Assembly: GCA_030123545.1 (NCBI GenBank)
Contig: CP126124.1
Span: forward strand, 1,922,001-1,986,000
Reading direction: 5' to 3'
Source: Burkholderiaceae bacterium
GTDB lineage: Bacteria > Pseudomonadota > Gammaproteobacteria > Burkholderiales > Burkholderiaceae_C
DNA: 64,000 nt
Each line of letters begins with the position of its first letter. Position 1 is the stretch's first letter. Below, in pieces: positions 1 to 8,205 of the stretch. The translations under genes were made by a program, and so were the position numbers. The notes under the pieces were generated by a model. That model saw only the letters and a list, made by a program, of their open reading frames with translations. It was not told the origin of the DNA and made no database searches.

Positions 1-958
1 CGAAGCCGCCGGCAGCGCTGACTTCCTTGGAGGAGGTCGATACATGCGGGTAGCAGAACGGCAGGCTGGCCTGCCGAAACGGCGCGATGAAGTCGAGCCA
101 GGCGATGTAGAAGTGGATCTCGCGGTCGAAGCGTTCGACGCGTTTGTCGATGAACTGGCCGTGTTCGGCACGGAACGCCGCGAGCGCGCCGAAGACATCC
201 AGATTCAAACGAGCGACGCAGTCAAGCACCTGCGCTTCGATGTGATTGAGCCCGACCGCCGTCCGCAGTTTGGAGAGGTAGTCCCGGGCCGCGCCACGCC
301 GGAACTTGGCGAAGGTCTGTTCGACCTCGGCGGTGTAGTCGGCCTCACCGTCGTAGCAGCGAACGACGACATTCGCGCCGTCGATCGCGACCGTGTAGGT
401 GATCGCCGACAGGTCGTGTTCCACCTGCCTGGCCTGCGCCATCATCCGCACGAAGCCGGGTGATTGCGCATAGTCGTTCACGTGGCTGCGCCAGCGCCGC
501 AGGCCGCGGGAGTGAAGCAGCAGCGGTGCAAGCATGCTCTGCAATGTCTCGACGGCCTCGCCGTAGAGCAGCGCCGCGTCCAGGTACCAGCGGTTTCGCT
601 CGTGCTCGCTGTAGCCCTTGGTCGCCAGCGGGAGCTGCTCGCGCATCGTGCGCAGGCGCGCCGTGAAGTCCCGCACTACGGCCATGTTCAGCGGCTGTTC
701 GAGATCGCGCATCACCTCCTGCCGGTAGGCGACGGCGTCCTCGTCCCGCAGGTTGACGTGAAAGAAGCCGGCCAGGTCGTAATCCTTCCACGGCGCGGTG
801 ACGGCCTGCACGATCTGGTCCAGACCGAGATCGTGGAAGCAATCCGGCGGCGCGGGCGATGGCGTGCTGTACGCGGCGGCGTGATCGTCGAGAAGGATGC
901 TCACGAACGGCGCGAGCGGCGCGACTGGTGCGTCGTATCGGAGAGGGTTTGCGCGCAT
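1..958 (-). CDS. MutS-like DNA mismatch repair-family ATPase, N-terminal part (cut by window edge)
   Basis: An uninterrupted minus-strand frame starts at ATG 958 and runs off the left edge, giving at least 319 residues. The N-terminal part is mostly helical with many charged residues. It ends with a stretch containing RFDREIHFYIAWLDFIAP and SLPFCYPHVSTSSKEV, which I recognise from stand-alone MutS-like proteins (the lever/core part that precedes the ATP-binding domain). The Walker A motif and signature would lie outside the window, so the ATPase assignment is inferred from family resemblance. Family members bind DNA or nucleic-acid structures; the substrate of this branch is not known. It is transcribed divergently from phaR across a 375 bp gap. 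No strong ribosome-binding site precedes the ATG. It is clearly coding, and the family name is moderately sure. Confidence 0.62.
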   Translation of the reverse strand, partial: MRANPLRYDAPVAPLAPFVSILLDDHAAAYSTPSPAPPDCFHDLGLDQIVQAVTAPWKDYDLAGFFHVNLRDEDAVAYRQEVMRDLEQPLNMAVVRDFTARLRTMREQLPLATKGYSEHERNRWYLDAALLYGEAVETLQSMLAPLLLHSRGLRRWRSHVNDYAQSPGFVRMMAQARQVEHDLSAITYTVAIDGANVVVRCYDGEADYTAEVEQTFAKFRRGAARDYLSKLRTAVGLNHIEAQVLDCVARLNLDVFGALAAFRAEHGQFIDKRVERFDREIHFYIAWLDFIAPFRQASLPFCYPHVSTSSKEVSAAGGF

Positions 959-1333
959 GGCGGGCCTACACACCTGTATCAGGTCATGCAGGCATCATCA
1001 GCCACGGCGGCGGTTGACCTTGGGCGACCCCAAGGGCGGAGGAATGCCATCTCCGCGACAGGTTCCAGTCTACTGAAACTCGGGGAACATCGCACCGGTG
1101 GGCCGTCCGGCGCCGCGACCGTTGCCGGGTCTTTCGCCAGCCTCGGACGGATTCGGGGGCTGCATCCAGACGTCGTCATGCGGCACGGGCTGCGAGGGGA
1201 GCGCCCCTGCACTTCGCGAACACTTTGGCGGGTCGGCCGATGGCTGCATCTAGAATGCACAGCAAAGCAGCGAGCACCGCCGCGGGCGCGGACCGTCGGT
1301 GTTGCCCGAGCGGCGAATTGAAGGAGTCATCCA
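959..1333. other. Divergent intergenic region upstream of phaR
   Basis: This is a 375 bp gap between the MutS-like gene and phaR. I see no convincing gene. It holds a small hairpin (CCTTGGG 1018-1024 with CCCAAGG 1029-1035, loop CGAC) and, nearer phaR, a possible -10 TAGAAT at 1251-1256 with a poor -35 TTGGCG at 1225-1230 (spacing 20, long). The phaR Shine-Dalgarno AAGGAG lies at 1321-1326. Confidence 0.4.
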
Positions 1334-1879
1334 TTGCGAGCGAAGAAGTCCGGCGCTGCCGGCAAGCAGGCCGCACCGCAGCAGCGCGTGATCAAGAAGT
1401 ATCCGAACCGCCGTCTGTACGACACCGAAACCTCCAGCTACATCACGCTGGCCGAGGTGCGGCAGTTGGTGCTCGAATCCGAGCCGTTCGCCGTGCGTGA
1501 TGCAAAGACCGATGAAGACCTGACCCGATCGATCCTGCTGCAGATCATCCTGGAGGAAGAGGCGGCCGGCGCGCCGATCTTCAGCGAGGCCGTGCTGGCC
1601 AACATCATCCGCTTCTACGGCCATGCGATGCAGGGCTTCATGGGTACCTATCTCGAGAAGAACGTGCAGGCGTTCATGGACCTGCAGACGCGACTGCACG
1701 AGCAGTCGCAGGGCATGACTCCCGAAATGATGGCGCAGCTGATGAATGTGCAGTCGCCGCTGATGCAAGGGCTGATGAAGACCTACGTCGAGCAGTCGCG
1801 CAGCGTGTTCGAGCAGATGCAAAAGCAGATGCAGAAGCAGACCGAGCAGATGCTGGGCGCGTTCGGCATCAAGCGTTGA
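1334..1879 (+). CDS. phaR: Polyhydroxyalkanoate synthesis repressor PhaR
   Basis: The gene encodes 181 residues. The N-terminal PHB/PHA accumulation regulator DNA-binding domain is plain (about residues 18-80): VIKKYPNRRLYDTETSSYIT followed by a region rich in acidic and hydrophobic residues. After it comes a helical segment and a C-terminal tail rich in Met and Gln (EQMQKQMQKQTEQM) that probably forms a coiled coil and contacts PHA granules. PhaR-type regulators bind both DNA and PHB granules and repress phasin and related genes when no granule is present. The start is TTG at 1334, chosen because AAGGAG at 1321-1326 sits 7 bases before it; no ATG lies nearby. rimO follows 58 bases downstream on the same strand. 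This gene implies the host makes PHB. Confidence 0.93.
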   Translation: MRAKKSGAAGKQAAPQQRVIKKYPNRRLYDTETSSYITLAEVRQLVLESEPFAVRDAKTDEDLTRSILLQIILEEEAAGAPIFSEAVLANIIRFYGHAMQGFMGTYLEKNVQAFMDLQTRLHEQSQGMTPEMMAQLMNVQSPLMQGLMKTYVEQSRSVFEQMQKQMQKQTEQMLGAFGIKR

Positions 1880-1880
1880 A

Positions 1881-1909
1881 CGAGCCCGGCCTCCGGGGTC
1901 CGGGGCTCG
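1881..1909 (+). terminator. GC-rich hairpin between phaR and rimO
   Basis: CGAGCCCGG (1881-1889) pairs with CCGGGGCTCG (1900-1909) with one bulged base. It begins right after the phaR stop codon. There is no T run, so it may be an mRNA-stabilising stem or a weak or Rho-assisted terminator rather than a classic intrinsic one. Confidence 0.4.
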
Positions 1910-1937
1910 GGCTACCGACCTCTGGGACAATTGCGGC

Positions 1938-3338
1938 ATGAAAGAAGTGATCGAGCCGGCCTTGGGGTCCGCGCCGAAGGTGGGCTTCGTCAGCCTCGGT
2001 TGCCCGAAGGCGCTGACCGATTCCGAACTGATCCTCACCCGGCTCAGCGCCGAGGGCTACCGGACCGCGAAGAGCTTCGAAGGCGCCGATCTGGTGATCG
2101 TCAACACCTGCGGCTTCATCGACGATGCGGTGCGCGAAAGCCTGGACACGATAGGCGAGGCGTTGGCCGAGAACGGCCGCGTGATCGTCACCGGCTGCCT
2201 GGGCGCGCGCACGGTGCCGGGCGAGGCGGGCAAGGGCGGCGCGAATCTGGTGCGGCAGGTGCATCCGCGCGTGCTGGCGGTGACCGGGCCGCATGCGACA
2301 CAGGAAGTGATGGACGCGGTGCACGCGCATTGCCCGAAGCCGCACGACCCGTTCCTGGATCTGGTGCCACAGGTCGGCGTCAAGCTCACGCCCCGGCATT
2401 ACGCCTACCTGAAGATCAGCGAGGGGTGCAACCATCGCTGCACGTTCTGCATCATTCCATCGATGCGCGGCGATCTCGTGAGCCGGCCGGTCGGCGATGT
2501 GCTGGCCGAGGCACGCGCGCTGTTCGACAGCGGCGTGCGGGAGTTGCTGGTGATCAGCCAGGACACCTCGGCCTACGGCGTCGACCTGAAGTACCGCATC
2601 GGCTTCTGGGACGGCCGGCCGATCCGCACGCGCATGTTCGAGCTGGTCGAGGCGCTCGGTGCGCTGGCGGAACCATACGGCGCCTGGGTGCGGCTGCACT
2701 ACGTGTACCCGTACCCGAGCGTGGACGAGGTGATTCCATTGATGGCGCAGGGCCGGGTGCTACCCTATCTGGACGTGCCGTTCCAGCACAGCCATCCCGA
2801 CGTGCTGCGCCGCATGAAGCGCCCCGCCAGCGGCGAAAAGAACCTGGAGCGGCTCGAGCGCTGGCGCCGGGACTGTCCGCAGTTGGTGGTGCGCAGCACC
2901 TTCATCGCGGGTTTTCCCGGCGAGACCGAGGAGGAGTTCCAGCACCTGCTGGATTTCATGCGCGAGGCGCAGATCGATCGCGCCGGCTGCTTTGCGTACA
3001 GCCCGGTCGCGGGAGCCGCGGCGAACGAACTGCCTGGCATGCTTGCGCCACAGTTGCGCGAGGAGCGGCGCGCGCGCTTCATGGCGGTGGCCGAGGGCGT
3101 ATCGACCGCGAAGCTTGAGCGGCGCATCGGCTGCGAGATGCAGGTGCTGGTCGACGCCGCGCCGGGTCTGGGCCGCAAGGGCGGCGTCGGCAGAAGCTAT
3201 GCCGACGCGCCGGAGATCGACGGCACGGTGCGACTGCTCGCGCCGCGGAAAGCGAGCAAGACGCTCCAAGTCGGCGAATTCACGCGCGCGCGCATCGTCG
3301 CGGCCGAAGGGCACGACCTGATCGCGCTGCCGGTATGA
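1938..3338 (+). CDS. rimO: Ribosomal protein S12 methylthiotransferase RimO
   Basis: RimO is a radical-SAM enzyme that adds a methylthio group to the beta carbon of the conserved aspartate of ribosomal protein S12. The 466-residue protein shows all three parts. An N-terminal UPF0004 domain has the auxiliary-cluster cysteines C22 (SLGCPK), C58 (VNTCGF) and C87 (VTGCLG). The radical-SAM core carries CNHRCTFC (C164, C168, C171), and a C-terminal TRAM domain spans about residues 390-466. The sequence CPKALTDSE, with the typical RimO spacing, separates it from MiaB. The ATG at 1938 lies 58 bases after phaR. A putative -10-like GACAAT sits just upstream, so it may have its own promoter as well as read-through from phaR. 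The downstream neighbour is an antisense tRNA. Confidence 0.96.
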   Translation: MKEVIEPALGSAPKVGFVSLGCPKALTDSELILTRLSAEGYRTAKSFEGADLVIVNTCGFIDDAVRESLDTIGEALAENGRVIVTGCLGARTVPGEAGKGGANLVRQVHPRVLAVTGPHATQEVMDAVHAHCPKPHDPFLDLVPQVGVKLTPRHYAYLKISEGCNHRCTFCIIPSMRGDLVSRPVGDVLAEARALFDSGVRELLVISQDTSAYGVDLKYRIGFWDGRPIRTRMFELVEALGALAEPYGAWVRLHYVYPYPSVDEVIPLMAQGRVLPYLDVPFQHSHPDVLRRMKRPASGEKNLERLERWRRDCPQLVVRSTFIAGFPGETEEEFQHLLDFMREAQIDRAGCFAYSPVAGAAANELPGMLAPQLREERRARFMAVAEGVSTAKLERRIGCEMQVLVDAAPGLGRKGGVGRSYADAPEIDGTVRLLAPRKASKTLQVGEFTRARIVAAEGHDLIALPV

Positions 3339-3382
3339 GCGGCGCACAAACCGAACGGTGTAAACGCGAACGGCGCAAACGA

Positions 3383-3412
3383 CGAAGGCCACCGATCACT
3401 CGGTGGCCTTCG
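3383..3412. terminator. Perfect 13-bp stem-loop between rimO and tRNA-Leu
   Basis: CGAAGGCCACCGA (3383-3395) and TCGGTGGCCTTCG (3400-3412) are perfectly complementary around a TCAC loop. The stem lies between two converging genes (rimO on plus, tRNA-Leu on minus), so it could stop transcription from both sides. Neither side has a strong T run, which keeps confidence moderate. Confidence 0.6.
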
Positions 3413-3438
3413 CGCGTCGAACCCGAACTAACTTATAT

Positions 3439-3523
<85 letters not shown>

Positions 3524-3555
3524 GTCTCAGGAAAGAGAGAAATTCTATCAAAAAC

Positions 3556-5793
3556 ATGAGCCACACCAGCACCTTGCTGGACGAAGTGGTCGGCACGGTG
3601 CAGGGGCACCGCGACGGGCACGGCTTCGTCGTCCGCGACGACGACGAGGCCGACATCTATCTGCCGCCGAACGAAATGCGCGCGGTGTTGCACCGGGACC
3701 GGGTCAAGGCGCGCGTCGTGCGCAGCGACCGCCGGGGCCGGCCCGAGGGCCGTGTCGTCGAGATCGTCGAGCGGCCGCGACAGCCGCCAATCATCGGCCG
3801 GCTGCTGCAGGAGGGCGGCGTCTGGCTGGTCGCGCCCGAGGACAAGCGCTACGGCCAGGACATTCTGATCCCGAAGGGCGCGACCGGGACAGCGAAGCCC
3901 GGCCAGGTGGTGGTGGTCGAACTGACCGAGCCGCCGGCGCTGTTCGGCCAGCCGGTCGGGCGCGTCGGCGAGGTGCTCGGCGAGATCGACGACCCCGGCA
4001 TGGAGATCGAGATCGCGGTGCGCAAGTACGGCGTGCCGCACGAGTTCTCCGCGGCCTGCAGCATGCAGGCGCGCTCGTTGCCGGACCGGGTGCGGCCGCG
4101 CGACCGGCAGCACCGGGTCGACCTGACCGACGTGCCGCTGGTGACGATCGACGGCGAGGACGCCCGCGACTTCGACGACGCGGTCTATTGCGAGCCGGCC
4201 CGCGTCGGCCGCTCGAAGACGGCCAACGGCTGGCGCCTGCTGGTCGCGATCGCCGACGTGAGCCACTATGTCGAGACCGGCGGCGCGATCGACATCGACG
4301 CGTTCGACCGCGCGACCAGCGTCTACTTTCCGCGCCGCGTGATCCCGATGCTGCCGGAGAAGCTCAGCAATGGGCTGTGCTCGCTGAACCCGGGCGTCGA
4401 CCGCCTGTGCATGGTGTGTGACCTGCTGGTCACGGCCAAGGGCGAGGTGCAGGCCTACCAGTTCTACCCGGCGGTGATGCACAGCCACGCGCGCTTCACC
4501 TACAACGAAGTGGCGGCGATCCTCGGCAACACGCGCGGGCCCGAGGCGCTGCGCCATGCCGCGCGCGTGCCCGACCTGCTGAACCTGCACGAGGCCTACC
4601 GCGCGCTGCTGGCGGCGCGCGAGCGGCGCGGCGCGATCGACTTCGAGACCACCGAGACGCAGATCGTCTGCGACGACAACGGCCGCATCGAGCGCATCGA
4701 GCCGCGCGTGCGCACTGTCGCGCACCGCCTGATCGAGGAGGCGATGCTCGCCGCCAACGTCTGCAGCGCCGACTATCTCGTGCGCAGCAAGCACCCGGCG
4801 CTGTTTCGCGTGCACGAGGGGCCGACCCCGGAGAAGCTGGAGCTGCTGCGCAACTACCTGAAGGCGCTTGGCATCGGGATGGCGATCGGCGGCGATCCGG
4901 CGCCGGGCGACCTGCAGGCGATCGCGAATGCGACCAAGGACCGGCCGGACGCGCCGCAGATCCATGCGATGCTGCTGCGTTCGATGCAGCAGGCGATCTA
5001 CACGCGCATCAACAGCGGCCATTTCGGACTGGCCTACGAGGCCTACACTCATTTCACCAGCCCGATCCGGCGCTACCCGGACCTGCTGGTGCACCGTGTG
5101 ATCAAGGCGATTCTCGGCGGCAGCCGTTATCACCTGCCGGCGCTGCCGACGCCGGGCGAGGCCCATGCCAAGCTCGCGCGGCGGCTCGAGAAGAACGGTG
5201 CTTCGAAGCAGCGGGCCAGCGGGCCGACTGCAACACAGTTCAGCCCGGAAGACCAGGCCTGGCAGGCGGCCGGGCTGCATTGCAGCGCGAACGAGCGGCG
5301 CGCCGACGAGGCCAGCCGCGACGTCGAGGCCTGGCTCAAGTGCCGCTACATGCGCGAGCATCTCGGCGAGGAATACGGCGGCGTGGTCAGCGCGGTCACC
5401 ACATTCGGCATCTTCGTCACGCTGGACGCGATCTACGTCGACGGCCTGGTCCATATCACCGAACTGGGCGGCGAGTATTTCCGCTTCGACGAGGCGCGCC
5501 AGGAACTGCGTGGCGAGCGCACCGGCATGCGCTACGTGATCGGCACCCGGGTGCGGGTGCAGGTGAGCCGGGTCGACCTGGACGGCCGGCGCATCGACTT
5601 CCGGCTGGTGCGCGACGAAGCCGAGGCGCCGCCGCGTGGCGGCAAAGGCTCCGGCGCGCCGCGCGAGGAGGCAGGGCACCGCGCGGCCCTGCCCGCGAAG
5701 CAGAAGCCACACGCCGAGCGGGCGCGGCCCGCGCAGCCGAAGCCGCGCTCCGGCAAGCCCGCCGCGGCACGCCGCCGGCCCGCACCGCGCTGA
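3556..5793 (+). CDS. rnr: Ribonuclease R
   Basis: This 3'-5' exoribonuclease of the RNB family degrades structured RNA and helps in rRNA and mRNA quality control. From the ATG at 3556 the protein has 745 residues. Cold-shock-like OB folds at the N-terminus (GTVQGHRDGHGFVVRDDD) come first. The RNB catalytic core has the metal-binding motif DGEDARDFDDAVYC around residues 199-212 and HFTSPIRRYPDLLVHR further on. An S1 domain follows from about residue 604 (YGGVVSAVTTFGIFVTLDAI), then a Lys/Arg/Pro/Ala-rich basic tail typical of RNase R. The frame stays open upstream into the tRNA, but homology starts at MSHTST. The ribosome-binding site is weak (AGGAAAGAGAG about 15 bases upstream). RNB proteins include RNase II, but the S1 plus basic tail and the length favour RNase R. 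Confidence 0.95.
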   Translation: MSHTSTLLDEVVGTVQGHRDGHGFVVRDDDEADIYLPPNEMRAVLHRDRVKARVVRSDRRGRPEGRVVEIVERPRQPPIIGRLLQEGGVWLVAPEDKRYGQDILIPKGATGTAKPGQVVVVELTEPPALFGQPVGRVGEVLGEIDDPGMEIEIAVRKYGVPHEFSAACSMQARSLPDRVRPRDRQHRVDLTDVPLVTIDGEDARDFDDAVYCEPARVGRSKTANGWRLLVAIADVSHYVETGGAIDIDAFDRATSVYFPRRVIPMLPEKLSNGLCSLNPGVDRLCMVCDLLVTAKGEVQAYQFYPAVMHSHARFTYNEVAAILGNTRGPEALRHAARVPDLLNLHEAYRALLAARERRGAIDFETTETQIVCDDNGRIERIEPRVRTVAHRLIEEAMLAANVCSADYLVRSKHPALFRVHEGPTPEKLELLRNYLKALGIGMAIGGDPAPGDLQAIANATKDRPDAPQIHAMLLRSMQQAIYTRINSGHFGLAYEAYTHFTSPIRRYPDLLVHRVIKAILGGSRYHLPALPTPGEAHAKLARRLEKNGASKQRASGPTATQFSPEDQAWQAAGLHCSANERRADEASRDVEAWLKCRYMREHLGEEYGGVVSAVTTFGIFVTLDAIYVDGLVHITELGGEYFRFDEARQELRGERTGMRYVIGTRVRVQVSRVDLDGRRIDFRLVRDEAEAPPRGGKGSGAPREEAGHRAALPAKQKPHAERARPAQPKPRSGKPAAARRRPAPR

Positions 5794-5828
5794 GCGCGCT
5801 CACTTTGACAGGCGAAAGGATCCAGGAA

Positions 5829-6584
5829 ATGACGACCCAGGGCAAGGTTGCGATCGTGACCGGCGCCGGCAGCGGGATCGGCAAGGCGGCGGCACTGGCG
5901 CTGCTGGCGGCCGGCTGGCGCGTGGCGCTGGCCGGGCGCCGGCCGGAGCCGCTGGCGCAGGTGGTGGCCGCGTCCGGCGCCGGCGCACGCGCGCTCGAGG
6001 TGCCGACCGACGTGACGCAGGCCGATTCGGTGCAGGAGCTGTTCGATGCGACGGCCGCGCGGTTCGGCCGCGTCGACCTGCTGTTCAACAACGCCGGCAT
6101 CAGCGGCCCGCCGAAGCTGCTGGAAGACCTGACGCCGGACGAGTGGCGCAGCGTGGTCGACACGAATCTCACCGGCATGTTCCTGTGCCTGCAGGCCGCG
6201 TTCCGCGCGATGAAGGCGCAGACCCCGCGTGGCGGGCGCATCATCAACAACGGGTCGATCTCGGCCACCACGCCGCGGCCGAATTCGATCGCCTACACCG
6301 CGACCAAGCACGCGGTGTCAGGGCTGACCAAGGCGGCGTCCCTCGACGGGCGCAAGTACGACATCGCCGTGGGCCAGATCGACATCGGCAATGCCGCGAC
6401 CGAGATGGCCGAGCGCATGGCGACCGGCATCCTGCAGGCGAACGGCCAGGTCGCGGTCGAGCCGCTGATGAACGTGGGCATCGTCGGCCAGTCCATCGTC
6501 TACATGGCCGGGCTGCCGCTGGACGCGAACGTGATGTTTCACACTGTGATGGCAACCAAGATGCCGTTTGCCGGGCGCGGCTGA
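5829..6584 (+). CDS. Short-chain dehydrogenase/reductase (SDR) family oxidoreductase
   Basis: This is a 251-residue classical SDR. The Rossmann glycine motif TGAGSGIG lies near residues 11-18, NNAG in the middle, and the catalytic Ser and YxxxK are in GSISATTPRPNSIAYTATKH. SDRs oxidise or reduce alcohols and ketones with NAD(P)H; the substrate cannot be read from the sequence. The ATG at 5829 follows an AGGA four bases upstream and comes 35 bases after rnr, so co-transcription is possible. The C-terminal part (GNAATEMAERMATG...) is ordinary for the family. A repeat-bearing intergenic region follows. Confidence 0.88.
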   Translation: MTTQGKVAIVTGAGSGIGKAAALALLAAGWRVALAGRRPEPLAQVVAASGAGARALEVPTDVTQADSVQELFDATAARFGRVDLLFNNAGISGPPKLLEDLTPDEWRSVVDTNLTGMFLCLQAAFRAMKAQTPRGGRIINNGSISATTPRPNSIAYTATKHAVSGLTKAASLDGRKYDIAVGQIDIGNAATEMAERMATGILQANGQVAVEPLMNVGIVGQSIVYMAGLPLDANVMFHTVMATKMPFAGRG

Positions 6585-6918
6585 ACGCGTCCGGAACGGC
6601 GCGTGAGTTGCTATATTAAAAATAGCGATAAACAAACAGGGGGCGTGGGCTTTCTGCCGTTTCTGCTTTGAGTTTTCCGGGTGCGGCGGGGGTCCGCGCG
6701 GTGAAGCCGGGCCAATCGTCCCTGTCGGCGGACTGGCTTGCGGCGCCGCAGTCAAGCACTGCGGGCACAAAGGCGCCTGGGACTCATCTGGACGTACCGG
6801 CGGCTTGCGTCTATCCTTGTTTCACCTTGGTGGCGGCCAGCGGCGCCGACGAGGTTTTCCGCACCCATTCGACCATCGCGACCGCCCGGCAAGGGCCAAC
6901 AAATCAGGAGTGAACCAA
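6585..6918 (+). other. Intergenic region with a dispersed repeat copy, upstream of the CHRD gene
   Basis: This is 334 bp with no credible gene. The first part holds a copy of the GCTAT-type dispersed repeat (see 6606-6668). The rest is ordinary GC-rich sequence that must contain the promoter for the CHRD-domain gene, although I cannot identify clear -35/-10 elements. A good Shine-Dalgarno, CAGGAG, ends at 6910. Confidence 0.4.
6606..6668. repeat. Dispersed GCTAT-type repeat, copy 1 (intergenic)
   Basis: It begins TTGCTATATTAAAAATAGCG, an AT-rich inverted repeat (GCTAT...ATAGC) in a GC-rich background. It continues with a segment ending GGGCTTTCTGCCGTTT that resembles the tail of the copy at 63053-63113 (GGGCTAACGGCCGTTTT). 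It lies just after the SDR stop codon. Confidence 0.65.
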
Positions 6919-7377
6919 ATGTCACGATCCATCTCGAAGCGCGCGTTCATGCTGTTCGGTGGCCTGGCCTTGGCGGGTACGCTGAGCTTGGCGCAGGCGG
7001 CGCCCGTCTCGTTTGAAGTGCCGTTGACGGGCGCCCAACAGGTTCCGCCGGTGCAGACGTCCGGCAGCGGCAGCGCCGCCCTCACGTACGATCCTGCCAC
7101 GCGGGTCGTGACCTGGAAGATCAGCTTCAGCGGCTTGTCGAGTCCGGCCACGATGGCGCATTTTCACGGGCCTGCCGCGGCCGGCAAAAACGCCAGCCCG
7201 AAGGTCTGGATCTCCCAGAAAGGCAGCGACCCGACGAGTCCGATGACCGGTCAGGCCACGCTATCCCCGGACGAAGCCAAGATGTTCGAAGCCGGTGACA
7301 TGTACATCAACGTTCACACCAAGGACCATCCGACCGGCGAGATTCGCGGCCAGGTGATGCCGCCGAAGGGCAACTGA
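6919..7377 (+). CDS. Exported CHRD-domain protein
   Basis: This is a 152-residue protein with an N-terminal signal peptide (RAFMLFGGLALAGTLSLAQA, predicted cleavage after AQA near residue 27). A CHRD domain fills the rest: FEVPLTGAQQVPPVQT, then TMAHFHGPA, and the ending MYINVHTKDHPTGEIRGQV, which is the hallmark of the family. CHRD domains were first described in chordin, and bacterial copies are small secreted or periplasmic proteins of unknown role. The start at 6919 is set by CAGGAG at 6905-6910. It converges with the cytochrome gene downstream. Confidence 0.88.
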   Translation: MSRSISKRAFMLFGGLALAGTLSLAQAAPVSFEVPLTGAQQVPPVQTSGSGSAALTYDPATRVVTWKISFSGLSSPATMAHFHGPAAAGKNASPKVWISQKGSDPTSPMTGQATLSPDEAKMFEAGDMYINVHTKDHPTGEIRGQVMPPKGN

Positions 7378-7429
7378 CGCCAGACGCCGAAGCGTCGTCC
7401 TGAGGTCAGGTTTTCGCCGCTGGCCGAGG

Positions 7430-8122
7430 TCAGAGATAAGCCGCGAGCAGCATCGTCACGGCAGCGCCGATGCCGAGCGCCAGCAGCGCCCGCAGCACCG
7501 GCGCTTGCCGCGGCGCGTCGATGGACGCGGGCAACGGCTTGTAGCCCGTCAGCATCGGGCGCAGCAGGTCATGCCCTTTCGCCACGGCGTAGAGCGCGAT
7601 CGCGAGCACGTGCAGCGCCACTGCGGCGAGCAGCAGGTCCCAGCCCAGCTCGTGCAGCGCCGAGATCGCATTGGCCAGCCACGCGGGCACCTGTTGGCTG
7701 AGCGGCCCTTCGTTCGCGATGTCGTTGTTGACGTAGAGACCGCTCAGTGTCTCCACCAGCAGCAATGCGAGCAGCAGCAAAACCATCCATCCGCCGGCGG
7801 CGTTGTGACCCACCTGCAGATCCGGCTCGCGGCGAAACAGCCGGCGCAAATGACGCAGCGCAGCCGCGGGCGACGCGACGAAGCTGCGAAAGCGCGCGGT
7901 CTCGCTGCCAAAGCAGCCCCACAGCAGCCGGGCAATCACCAGCGCGAGCAGCGCCTCGCCGACCCGGACATGCCGGTCGATCCAGTTCAGCTCCACGGTG
8001 ACATAGGCCGCCGCGACCAGCACCACCACGAGCCAGTGAAACAGCCGCACCGGTGCGTCCCAGACCCGCACCGGGCGGCGGGCCGCTTGTGTTTGCCGCG
8101 TGACGGGTTCGTGAACATCCAT
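7430..8122 (-). CDS. Cytochrome b561-family (di-heme b-type) membrane protein
   Basis: This is a roughly 230-residue integral membrane protein of the b561/Ni-Fe hydrogenase b-subunit type. It starts with VRVWDAPVRLFHWLVVVLVA, the usual heme-ligand His in the first membrane helix. Further helices include LLALVIARLLWGCFGSETARF and GGWMVLLLLALLLVETLSGLY, with another HELGWDLLLAAVALHVLAIA where His ligands are expected. Such proteins move electrons between the quinone pool and periplasmic partners, or accept electrons from c-type cytochromes. The ATG at 8122 was preferred over a TTG 21 bases upstream; neither has a convincing ribosome-binding site. No hydrogenase or thiosulfate-oxidation genes are nearby, so the partner is unknown. 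Confidence 0.85.
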   Translation of the reverse strand: MDVHEPVTRQTQAARRPVRVWDAPVRLFHWLVVVLVAAAYVTVELNWIDRHVRVGEALLALVIARLLWGCFGSETARFRSFVASPAAALRHLRRLFRREPDLQVGHNAAGGWMVLLLLALLLVETLSGLYVNNDIANEGPLSQQVPAWLANAISALHELGWDLLLAAVALHVLAIALYAVAKGHDLLRPMLTGYKPLPASIDAPRQAPVLRALLALGIGAAVTMLLAAYL

Positions 8123-8205
8123 GGATCGCGCTTCGGTCCGCAAGCGGCTGGGTCATCCCGTGGTTTGCGTGGCGCGACGAGGCTGCCCGCAGATCGCTGC
8201 CGCGC

